Shown: piece after piece, positions 1 through 5,952 of the stretch
Numbering within the stretch: position 1 is the stretch's first letter
How the letters are laid out: the number at the start of each line of letters is the position of its first letter
Assembly: GCA_003022085.1 (NCBI GenBank)
Contig: PXQK01000149.1
Coordinates: forward strand, 1 to 6,396
Origin: Halobacteriales archaeon QH_10_65_19
GTDB taxonomy: Archaea > Halobacteriota > Halobacteria > Halobacteriales > Haloarculaceae
Reading direction: 5' to 3'
DNA: 6,396 bases
The notes under the pieces: generated by a model
Told to the model about the DNA's origin: nothing
Databases searched by the model: none
What the model saw: the letters and a program-made list of their open reading frames with translations, nothing else
Program-made: the position numbers and the translations under genes

Positions 1-280
1 CCGACATGCCCATGAGCAGAATGTCCCGGGCTTCCGCCTCGACCGCGTCGGCGGGCGGCCGTTCGTCGTCGAGCGCGAGGATGGCTGCCGCCTCCTCGAG
101 GGTCAGTTCCGGCAGATCGCCGTCTACGAGCGACGCGAGCGCTTCGCGGTCCAGCCCCGTCTCCTCGGCTGTCGTCTCGACGCCGACGCTCTCGACCGTC
201 TCGGCGAGCACCGCCGCGTAGGCTGACCGGAGCGACGACGGTGACCGCTCGCCCGCATTCTCGAATTCGCCTCGTATCAT
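1..280 (-). CDS. Probable DUF5791 family protein, N-terminal part (gene runs off the window)
   Basis: The frame is open from ATG at 280 to the window edge and gives 93 residues of an incomplete protein, starting MIRGEFENAGERSPSSLRSAYAAV (quoted here only to fix the start: MIRGEFENAG). The visible part is acidic and helical, with a segment around residues 44-75 (TGLDREALASLVDGDLPELT then LEEAAAILAL) that resembles a small helix-turn-helix-like unit, and it ends in ARDILLMGMS. From memory, this pattern and especially the LLMGM ending match the haloarchaeal DUF5791 family of unknown function, whose members are roughly 130-140 residues. The family call is recognition, not a search result. ATG at 280 is preferred because a box A lies 27 bases upstream and there is no Shine-Dalgarno sequence, which fits a leaderless transcript. 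It follows the tadC-like gene in the same direction after a 54-base gap, but with its own promoter. Function is unknown; a DNA-binding role would be a guess. Confidence 0.65.
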   Translation of the reverse strand, partial: MIRGEFENAGERSPSSLRSAYAAVLAETVESVGVETTAEETGLDREALASLVDGDLPELTLEEAAAILALDDERPPADAVEAEARDILLMGMS

Positions 281-301
281 GGACACGCATACGGTGGCTA
301 T

Positions 302-312
302 CCATATCAATG
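302..312 (-). promoter_or_regulatory. Box A (TATA) of the probable DUF5791 gene
   Basis: On the minus strand the sequence TTGATATGG lies in the 54-base gap after the tadC-like gene, in a locally AT-rich stretch. The centre of TTGATAT is about 27 bases before the ATG at 280, which puts the predicted transcription start at or next to the start codon. No Shine-Dalgarno sequence precedes the ATG, in agreement with a leaderless mRNA. The gene can therefore be expressed apart from the secretion operon. Confidence 0.45.
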
Positions 313-334
313 AGTTGTTATCAGGTCGATCCGA

Positions 335-2080
335 TCACGCCAGCCCGCCGACGATCAGGTACGAGCCAAGGAGGGTGACCGTCGCGGCGACGAGCGCCCG
401 ACCGGCACGGTAGCCGGCCAGCGAGCGGTCGATTCCGCGGGTCAGCCCGGTCGAGAGTCCGGGGAGAAGGACCGCCAGAAACAGCACGTACAGCCCGACT
501 GGACCGCCGAGCCAGGTCAGCGACTGTTCGCCGCCAGGGAGCAGTTCGGTCCCGCTCATGCTGTCGGCGAGAGCGACCGTCGCGCCGGCGACCAGCGGCC
601 CGAAGACCCTCCCGGTGGCCTCCAGCGTCCGGCAAACGTGATCGAGGCTGTGGCGGGCCTCGGACTCGATCCGCTGGAGGTCTGCGAGGTGGTCGCCCAT
701 CGCCAGAAGGGCGTTCCCGGCGGGCCGTCCCTCGTCGCCGGCCAGCGCCAGCAGGGCCACACTCCCCCTGACGCGGCGGCTCGGAACCGCTTCGAGCGCC
801 CCGTGGCGGCCGAGAAATGCCTCGCGGACGCCGACCTGGAGCTGCCGCTGGCGGGTGACGCCGCGTGCCAGGAACGCTCCGGTCTCGTCGTCGAGTTCCT
901 CGGCCGCGTAGACCAGTGCCGTCTCGACGGCGCGGCCGTTGGCGACGCGCCGGCCGACCAGCGCGAGCGCGTCGGGCAGTCCATCCTCGACGCGGCGGAT
1001 CTGCCCGTATGCGCCGATCACGGGCCGGAATCGGATCCAGAGTGCGACGCCCGCACCCAGCCCCACGACTGCGACGGGCGGCCCCCACCAGGGGAACAGC
1101 CGTGCCGACACGAGCGCACCACCGACCCCGACAGACGTTCCGAGCAGCGCTGCGCCACAGGTCCAATCGGCCACGTCGGGGTGGTCGACGGTGACGTCTG
1201 GCGGGGGAAACGCGACCGGTCGCCGGGCCAGCAGCCACGCCGACGCGACCAGGAGACCAGCCGGCAGGACGGCGTTGTAGACGAGCACGACCGACAGCGG
1301 CGTGATCGGGACGTCGGCGGCGCCGGCGGCCGGCAGCAACGCGACAAGCGCAATCGGCAGGAGAATGCCGAAGGCGTACAGGGCAGTCGCCGGCGTCCGG
1401 ATCCGCGCGGCGAACCGCCGCATCTGCTCGCGGGTCCCCTCGAGGACGACCGCGAGCGCGCGGTCGAGCAGGCGGTCTCGATCACGCGCCGGCGTCGATC
1501 CCGCCGCGGTGACGAGGGCGAGAGATCGGCGCAGCGACGGGAACTGGTCGGCCCACGCGTCGCCGAACGTCAGCAGTCCGGAGCGGGCGGTGTTTCGGGT
1601 CTTGCGGACGTGTCGGGCGAGATCGTCCGCGAGTACGCCGTCCCCGGATCGGGCCGTGAACGCGGCGGCACGTTCGGGCGTCGGCGCCAGACGCATACTC
1701 AGCACCGCTCGCGCGACCAGGTCCGGCGCCGCCCCGAGCGCGCTCGTCCGGCGCGCAGTCGCCCACAGTCCGGGCGCGGTGTGGACCGCGTGGACCGTCC
1801 CGAGCGCGAGGAGGAGTCCGAGGATCACGCCGCCCGTCCGGAGTCCGGACGGGACGAACACCAGTGCGAGCCCGCAGAGGACGCCAACGACGGTTCCCGC
1901 CCCGTAGCCGGCGCGGACGATCCGGCCCGGGGAACCGTCATAGCCGAGGAACCGCAGCGCAGCCCGGAGGTCGTCGCTGGGATCGACCGGCCACGGGTAC
2001 AGCCGCGCGAGCGCTCCGAGCGGCGAGACCGCTCCGAACGGGGCGCGTGCAGAGAGCCACTCCCAGAGCCCTCCGCTCAT
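335..2080 (-). CDS. TadC/T2SF-type secretion-system inner membrane protein
   Basis: This 581-residue protein is the predicted polytopic membrane platform of a type IV pilus-like or type II secretion-like machine, on which the ATPase encoded just upstream would act. Hydrophobic segments are visible near residues 59-78, 83-99, 232-252, 258-284, 306-326, 332-350, 523-545 and 561-579, with a weaker one near 493-505. Two cytoplasmic helical regions (about 115-225 and 365-490) each precede a membrane block and look like two copies of the T2SF fold. The second contains the typical VEDGLPDALALVGRRVANG stretch (365-383). Haloarchaeal TadC proteins often have this double arrangement and are larger than bacterial T2SF proteins. 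The frame stays open upstream to 2335, but the Arg-rich extension is antisense-like sequence inside the ATPase gene. ATG at 2080 is chosen because it overlaps the ATPase stop (TGATG), which implies translational coupling. The name rests on architecture and context; the substrate is unknown. Confidence 0.85.
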   Translation of the reverse strand: MSGGLWEWLSARAPFGAVSPLGALARLYPWPVDPSDDLRAALRFLGYDGSPGRIVRAGYGAGTVVGVLCGLALVFVPSGLRTGGVILGLLLALGTVHAVHTAPGLWATARRTSALGAAPDLVARAVLSMRLAPTPERAAAFTARSGDGVLADDLARHVRKTRNTARSGLLTFGDAWADQFPSLRRSLALVTAAGSTPARDRDRLLDRALAVVLEGTREQMRRFAARIRTPATALYAFGILLPIALVALLPAAGAADVPITPLSVVLVYNAVLPAGLLVASAWLLARRPVAFPPPDVTVDHPDVADWTCGAALLGTSVGVGGALVSARLFPWWGPPVAVVGLGAGVALWIRFRPVIGAYGQIRRVEDGLPDALALVGRRVANGRAVETALVYAAEELDDETGAFLARGVTRQRQLQVGVREAFLGRHGALEAVPSRRVRGSVALLALAGDEGRPAGNALLAMGDHLADLQRIESEARHSLDHVCRTLEATGRVFGPLVAGATVALADSMSGTELLPGGEQSLTWLGGPVGLYVLFLAVLLPGLSTGLTRGIDRSLAGYRAGRALVAATVTLLGSYLIVGGLA

Positions 2081-4011
2081 CACTGGCGACGCCCGTGTGA
2101 GGCGGTTACGTCCTCGCCGCCGGTCGCTCCGCGTTCGGCGAGCGCCGCGAGCAGCCGCTCCCGGGCGCCGACCGCGTCCCAGAGGTCGGCGTAGGACTCC
2201 TCGGGGCCGGCGAGCGCGGCCACGAGTTCGCTGTTGCCGCGGTCGATGCGTCCGGTCGCCGCCAACCCCGACTCGGTCCGCTCGAACAGCGGCTCGAACG
2301 CCGGCCGTTCCCCTCCCACGACCTCCTCGATACAACGAACCCGGCGGGTTCCCGACCCGGTGACCTCGAGCGTCACGACGAGGTCGGTCGCGGCGAACGA
2401 CGACGCCGGGACACCGAGGTCGCTGACGACCCGCTCGTGGACGTCGCCCCCGCCGTCGCCGTGGATCGTCCCCAGCACCGCCTCGCTGTTCGCGCCGACG
2501 CGCATCGCCTCGTAGAGGACAGCAGCCTCCTCGCCCCGGACCTCGCCGACGATCAGCGCCCCGTTGCCCAGACGGAGCGCAGTACGGAGCGCTGCGGCGG
2601 GCGAGAGTTCGTCGCCGTCGGCGCTAGTCCGTAACGCCTGGACGTCGCGGCCGGCGGCCTGGAGCGGCCCGACCGGGAGTTCGGGCGTGTCCTCGATGAT
2701 CACAGTCCTGACGGTTGGCGGGAGTTCCCAGACCAGCGCGCCGAGTGCCGTCGTCTTCCCCGCGCCTCGGGGGCCGGCCACCAGGATCGAGCGCCCGCGT
2801 TCGACGGCAACCGAGAGCAGCGCCGCCGCTCGGCGGGAGACTGTCCCGTTGTCGATCAGTGCGGGAAGGGTCCAGACGTGCCGATCCCGGGCCCGGAACG
2901 CGAACGCGGTGCCCTGACTCGGGGGCTCGGTGACGCCCGCGACGCGGACTCGGCGGTCGGCAACGTCGGCCGTCGCGTCAAGCGTGGGGTCCGCCCGCGA
3001 GAACGCGCGACCGCTCTCCCGGCGGAACCGCGAGGCGAGCGCCGCCACGCCGGTTTCGGTCAGCTTGACGTTGGTCACCAGCGTCTCGCCGTCGACCGTG
3101 ACCCGGAGACAGTTTGCCGGTGCCGGCGCAGTGATAAATACGTCTGAGAGCGCCAGATCGGCGAACAGGTCCTCGAGTAGGCCGTACCCGCGCGTGTGCT
3201 TGCCGAGGACAGCGGCGACGCGCTCGGTCCGGATCCCGTCGGCGTCGTCGACGACCGCCCGGACCGCCCGCCCCGGGGCGCGGTCGCCGCCGTCGAACTC
3301 GCCGGTCGCGAGCCGCCGGTGCGCTGCCGCGAGAGCGTCCAGCTCTGCCCCGGAGAGCTGCCGGTCGAGGGGGTCGAGGTAGTAGCGTGTCGGGCCGGTC
3401 TCGGGATCGTAGTGGCGTGCCGTCGCTCCCGTCCCGAGTTCGCGCACTGTCACGAGTTGCGCGGCGGCGGGCGGCGCCGTCTCGACGCGCCAGCGGCTCA
3501 CCCCTGGCCCGACGTAGGGGGCCAGCGCCGTCTCGTAGCCGGCGGCGCGGGCGGCGAGTTCGGCCAGTCCTGCTTCGGCCGCGATGTCGGCGAACGGGCC
3601 GGCCCGTCCGGTGGCCTCGCGGTAGGCGGCGAGGGGGTCGCGCTTCGCCAGCCCGGCCAGCCGCTCGTCGTGGAACTGCGCTGCCTCGACGAACCGGCCG
3701 GCAGCGACGAGCAGCGCCGCGGCGTCGTCCTCGTAGGCGCGCTCGACCCCGCCCGCTTCGGTCCGGACGGTCGTCACGTCCCGGTCGGTCAGCGTGTCGA
3801 CGACGGCCTCGCGGCAGTCCGGGCTGTCCTCGAGCCGGCCGTCGTGGGGGCACGCACCGGCGTCGACGACGAGCGTCTCCCCGTCGAATGTCGGCTCGCA
3901 GCCACAGCTGGCCTCCTCCTCGCCACCCAGCACCGCCGCAAGCGAGTCTCCAAGACGGTCCGGGACCACGGCCATCGTCTCCACCCGTGTCGGGAGTGTG
4001 CGAAACTCCAT
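2080..4011 (-). CDS. Type II/IV secretion system ATPase (VirB11/PilB/GspE superfamily)
   Basis: This 643-residue protein is the predicted cytoplasmic motor ATPase of an archaeal pilus-like or secretion machine. The C-terminal ATPase core holds the full motif set: Walker A GPRGAGKTT at 413-421, Asp box IIEDTPE at 438-444, Walker B region ALIVGEVRGEEA at 485-496 and His box GTIHGD at 514-519. The segment before it (about 265-405, with VFITAPAP and an Arg-rich RFRRESGRAFS) fits the usual N2 domain. The first 260 residues are a long extension unlike minimal archaellum ATPases. It carries a Cys cluster, CGC at 36-38, CPHDG at 54-58 and C66, which could bind a metal. ATG at 4011 is 3 bases after the stop of the coiled-coil gene, which supports coupling; Met13 (3975) is an alternative start. 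The stop shares its A with the next start codon. It resembles haloarchaeal PilB-like proteins, but I cannot assign a particular paralogue or substrate. Confidence 0.92.
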   Translation of the reverse strand: MEFRTLPTRVETMAVVPDRLGDSLAAVLGGEEEASCGCEPTFDGETLVVDAGACPHDGRLEDSPDCREAVVDTLTDRDVTTVRTEAGGVERAYEDDAAALLVAAGRFVEAAQFHDERLAGLAKRDPLAAYREATGRAGPFADIAAEAGLAELAARAAGYETALAPYVGPGVSRWRVETAPPAAAQLVTVRELGTGATARHYDPETGPTRYYLDPLDRQLSGAELDALAAAHRRLATGEFDGGDRAPGRAVRAVVDDADGIRTERVAAVLGKHTRGYGLLEDLFADLALSDVFITAPAPANCLRVTVDGETLVTNVKLTETGVAALASRFRRESGRAFSRADPTLDATADVADRRVRVAGVTEPPSQGTAFAFRARDRHVWTLPALIDNGTVSRRAAALLSVAVERGRSILVAGPRGAGKTTALGALVWELPPTVRTVIIEDTPELPVGPLQAAGRDVQALRTSADGDELSPAAALRTALRLGNGALIVGEVRGEEAAVLYEAMRVGANSEAVLGTIHGDGGGDVHERVVSDLGVPASSFAATDLVVTLEVTGSGTRRVRCIEEVVGGERPAFEPLFERTESGLAATGRIDRGNSELVAALAGPEESYADLWDAVGARERLLAALAERGATGGEDVTASHGRRQ

Positions 4012-4014
4012 GGC

Positions 4015-4893
4015 TCAGAGCAGGTCGCGGATCCGCTGGATGGTGCCCGGTCCCCCGTCGTTGTCTCCCGGGCCAGCCAGCGGCTCCTCGGCCCCGTCGG
4101 GCAGAACGTCGCCGTCGTCTACGGGTGCGTCGTCCGGTCCGGCAGGCTCGTCCTCGGCGATCGCTGTGACCGTCGGGGCCCCCGGCGTTGTGTCGGCGTT
4201 GTCCGGTGCCTGGCCTGCCGTCGTCTGCCCGACTGTCGCGTGGTCCAAGGATTCGGCGTGCGGTCGACCGCAGGACCCACAGCGGCCGGCCTGATTCCCC
4301 CGGCCCGCTCGGCCGCTGTGTCCCTCCGGTGACCCCGACCTATCTCCGGGTGTCCCGGTCCTGTTCTCGGTAGGCGTTGCGCGCGACCCGTCGCCCCGCG
4401 GGTGAGCACCAGAGTTGTCGCCCCGCGGGTGAGCACCAGAGTTGTCGCCGCGCGTCGCCGCAGTGCCGCTGGTGTGGCTGCTCGTTCCCCACTCCCACTC
4501 GTCGACGGCGTGCCCGTCGTCCCCGCCAGGGTCCCCGGTTCCGGCCGAGTGGTCGCCTCCGTCGGGGGTGTCGTCGGCTGTCGATGGCTGTCGGTCGGTC
4601 GTGGCTGTGGTCTCCGGGAGGCGGCATTCGAGTGCCTCGGCTTTCGCAAGCGCGGCGTCGGCACGCTGTTCGACCTCGGTGTTGACCGAACGGATGTTGC
4701 CCACGTACCCCCGGAGCGCCTGCGTCGCGGCCTCAAGTTCCTCGACGCGGCCGGCGAGGTCCTCGACGTCCGCCTCGAGTGTGTCGAGTCGCTCGATCGC
4801 CCCAGCGTCGTCGGCGAACGCCGAGAGGTCGTGCTCGCCGTCTGTCACCGCCCGTTCGAGTGCCTCGACTCGTTTCCTGAGCGCGTCGTCCAT
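4015..4893 (-). CDS. Coiled-coil protein with low-complexity linker and CxxC knuckle, first gene of the secretion operon (DUF7310-like)
   Basis: This predicted 292-residue soluble protein has no signal peptide and no membrane segment. Residues 1-90 form heptad-like helices (MDDALRKRVEALERAV, then RLDTLEADVEDLAGRVEEL near 35-53) followed by the conserved-looking ATQALRGYVGNIRSVN (56-71). Residues 91-200 are a Gly/Asp/Ser/Thr-rich disordered linker with a 9-residue tandem repeat. CGSCGRPH lies at 205-212 and could form half of a zinc site. After another acidic linker the protein ends in a short amphipathic helix (TIQRIRDLL). From memory the N-terminus resembles the haloarchaeal coiled-coil family DUF7310; that number is not certain. 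The frame is open upstream to 5055, but ATG at 4893 is preferred because upstream residues have non-haloarchaeal, basic composition and a box A lies 26 bases before this ATG. Position directly before the ATPase suggests an adaptor or assembly factor of the machine; this is inference. Confidence 0.85.
   Translation of the reverse strand: MDDALRKRVEALERAVTDGEHDLSAFADDAGAIERLDTLEADVEDLAGRVEELEAATQALRGYVGNIRSVNTEVEQRADAALAKAEALECRLPETTATTDRQPSTADDTPDGGDHSAGTGDPGGDDGHAVDEWEWGTSSHTSGTAATRGDNSGAHPRGDNSGAHPRGDGSRATPTENRTGTPGDRSGSPEGHSGRAGRGNQAGRCGSCGRPHAESLDHATVGQTTAGQAPDNADTTPGAPTVTAIAEDEPAGPDDAPVDDGDVLPDGAEEPLAGPGDNDGGPGTIQRIRDLL
4390..4452 (-). repeat. 27-bp tandem repeat coding for a 9-residue repeat
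   Basis: Two identical 27-bp units sit head to tail at 4390-4416 and 4417-4443, and a third copy begins at 4444 but soon diverges. Because the unit is a multiple of three it keeps the frame and gives RGDNSGAHP twice, then the decayed RGDGSRATP, in the linker of the coiled-coil protein (about residues 148-174). Two units that are identical at the DNA level suggest a recent duplication by slippage or unequal exchange. Length variation here would only lengthen or shorten the linker. Confidence 0.9.
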
Positions 4894-4913
4894 ACGGGGG
4901 GTGGTCCCGGTTT

Positions 4914-4925
4914 GGTACTTGAATC
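4914..4925 (-). promoter_or_regulatory. Box A (TATA) of the secretion operon
   Basis: On the minus strand GATTCAAGTACC has its TTCAAGTA core at 4916-4923, centred about 26 bases before the ATG at 4893. This is the usual box A distance for a leaderless haloarchaeal transcript. The bases directly before the ATG are a C-rich run with no Shine-Dalgarno sequence, which fits that reading. The motif would drive the coiled-coil, ATPase and TadC genes together. A second A/T-rich element, CCTAAAAATAG at about 4973-4983, lies about 85 bases upstream of the ATG and is a possible alternative promoter with a longer leader. Confidence 0.45.
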
Positions 4926-4955
4926 CTCGGACTACTCCGTGGTGTTCGGAAATGG

Positions 4956-5068
4956 GATAGGGTCGTGCGTGACTATTTTTAGGCCCACGCCCGGTGAGTG
5001 GTGGTTTCACGGGCTGAAACCCACGGACCGTAACTCCCGAGCGGTACAGAGTCACGCACGACCCTATC
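4956..5068. repeat. 113-bp element with 19-bp perfect terminal inverted repeats, MITE-like or structured RNA
   Basis: The left arm 4956-4974 reads GATAGGGTCGTGCGTGACT and the right arm 5050-5068 is its exact reverse complement over all 19 bases; pairing stops at both edges. The 75-base spacer contains a second dyad: GTGGTTTCA at 5001-5009 against TGAAACCCAC at 5015-5024, with a 5-base loop and one bulged C. It fills most of the gap between thrB and the secretion operon, and its right edge supplies two of the three bases of the original thrB stop codon. Size and perfect ends fit a non-autonomous MITE-like element. A transcript reading through from thrB would fold into a long stem with an inner hairpin, so a terminator or 3'-end structure is equally possible. 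I see no clear target-site duplication. Confidence 0.7.
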
Positions 5069-5071
5069 AGT
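5041..5071 (-). repeat. Direct repeat copy B, at the 3' end of thrB
   Basis: This 31-base unit contains the right arm of the 19-bp inverted repeat and extends beyond it on both sides. It matches 5921-5951 at 27 of 31 positions in the same orientation, exactly 880 bases away. It overlaps the original thrB stop codon (TGA at 5069-5067). Confidence 0.8.
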
Positions 5072-5842
5072 GGACCCGGGCACCCTCGCCGATCCCGGTC
5101 TGGTAGACACGGGCCTGGACACCGGCGTTGTCGAACGCGTCGATCATCGCGGCACCGACGGCCCGCTGTGCTCGATCAGGCCGGCCCGGGCCGGCGTCAC
5201 CACGGAGTCGTACATGCCATCGCCGACGAGTTCCGGATCATTCCGGTGCATCCCCGTCGTCAGCGCCGCCGCGTCACCGATGGTCTCGACGAACCGCTCG
5301 ATCCGCGCCCCCTCGGGGACGACCGCACGCGCGTCCCGCGTCGAGACGACGATGTCGGGCAGGCAGACGACCAGCGGGATCGACGCGTCGACTCGGGTGA
5401 CGCCGTCCTCCCGGGCGATGGTGAACCCGCCGAGTAACGCCGGCGCGACGTTGTCCTGGTGTGCGTCGCCGGAGACGACCGCCTCGCCCTCCGCCGCGAC
5501 CGGGACGAGCGCTTCGCGCGAGTTGCCGCGGTCGTACAGCTCGTCGAGCGCGACCGCCGCGGCTGCGGCGCTTGCTGCCGACGACCCCAGCCCCGAGGCT
5601 GGCCGTACCCCCTTGTTGATCTTGATGTGGGCCGGCGCGTCCAGCGCCTCGGCGACCGCGCCGACCGTGTTTTTCTCCGGGTCTTCCGGGATGTACTGGT
5701 GGCCCACCCCCAGTACCTCGATTGTCGTCTCTGCGGCCTTCTCGACGGTGATGACGTCCGACGGCTTCGAGAGCGCGACGCCGAACACGTCGAAGCCGCT
5801 CCCGAGGTTCGCACTCGTCGCCGGCGCCCGAACCGTGACCAT
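5067..5842 (-). pseudogene. thrB: Homoserine kinase, disrupted by an internal deletion and frameshift
   Basis: Homoserine kinase phosphorylates L-homoserine for threonine synthesis and belongs to the GHMP kinase family. The N-terminus MVTVRAPATSANLGSGFDVF is typical, and the ATP-binding GHMP motif is intact at residues 82-91 (PASGLGSSAA). The frame continues normally to GLI (221-223) and then hits a stop at 5146-5144 after 232 residues. From about 5173 the other frame encodes AQRAVGAAMIDAFDNAGVQA and then RVYQTGIGEGARVH, ending at TGA 5069-5067; this is an unmistakable ThrB C-terminus. About 33 codons are missing between the two parts, including the SGAGP-type third motif of the C-terminal domain. 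Joined, the pieces give about 257 residues against about 290 for the family. The phase requires loss of 3n+1 bases, probably near 100. A single-base error cannot explain this. The protein is probably inactive unless the deletion is an assembly fault. ATG 5842 has a box A 27 bases upstream. Confidence 0.88.
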
Positions 5843-5865
5843 ACCTCCGTCTTTCGACAGTGCAG

Positions 5866-5874
5866 CTAAAAAGG
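5866..5874 (-). promoter_or_regulatory. thrB: Box A (TATA) of thrB
   Basis: On the minus strand CTTTTTAGC has its TTTTTAG core at 5866-5872, centred about 27 bases before the ATG at 5842. GGAGGT abuts the ATG with no spacer, too close to act as a normal Shine-Dalgarno sequence, so leaderless initiation is the better reading. Confidence 0.5.
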
Positions 5875-5920
5875 TAACGAGGAGCGACGGGGTTCGCGAC
5901 TACAGCCGCCGGGCTGGCAT

Positions 5921-5951
5921 GCCGAACAGAATCACGCACGACCGTATCAGT
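5921..5951 (-). repeat. Direct repeat copy C, between the peptidase gene and thrB
   Basis: Diverged copy of the unit at 5041-5071 (27 of 31 identical, same orientation), with mismatches scattered through the unit. On the minus strand it begins two bases (one is position 5952) after the peptidase stop codon at 5955-5953 and reads ACTGATACGGTCGTGCGTGA. No partner inverted arm is visible next to it, so it is either half of a decayed element or a free-standing site. It lies 47 or more bases upstream of the thrB box A. Confidence 0.75.
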
Positions 5952-5952
5952 A

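Noticed and set aside
638..2194. 518-residue open frame on the plus strand opposite the TadC gene
   Set aside because: It is very rich in Arg, Gln and Pro, has no recognisable domain and lies fully opposite a well-supported membrane protein; long antisense frames are expected at this GC content.
2081..2335. 85-residue N-terminal extension of the TadC gene inside the ATPase gene
   Set aside because: The extension is an Arg/Gly-rich translation of the ATPase coding sequence in another frame, unlike a haloarchaeal protein; the ATG in the TGATG overlap is a far better start.
3196..4332. 378-residue open frame on the plus strand opposite the ATPase and coiled-coil genes
   Set aside because: No family features, no promoter, and it spans the junction of two convincing minus-strand genes; judged to be a shadow frame.
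4894..5055. 54-residue N-terminal extension of the coiled-coil gene
   Set aside because: It would run through the inverted repeat and the operon promoter, and its composition is basic and unlike the rest of the protein.
4956..5068. CRISPR array or insertion sequence with transposase
   Set aside because: Only two inverted arms plus one distant copy, no regularly spaced direct repeats, and no transposase frame inside 113 bases.
5144..5842. A naturally short 232-residue homoserine kinase
   Set aside because: The true ThrB C-terminus is still present downstream in another frame and the third GHMP motif is missing, so this is a broken gene and not a short variant.
5917..5924. Small palindrome GGCATGCC upstream of thrB
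   Set aside because: Eight bases are expected by chance in GC-rich DNA and it is not at a conserved distance from the promoter.
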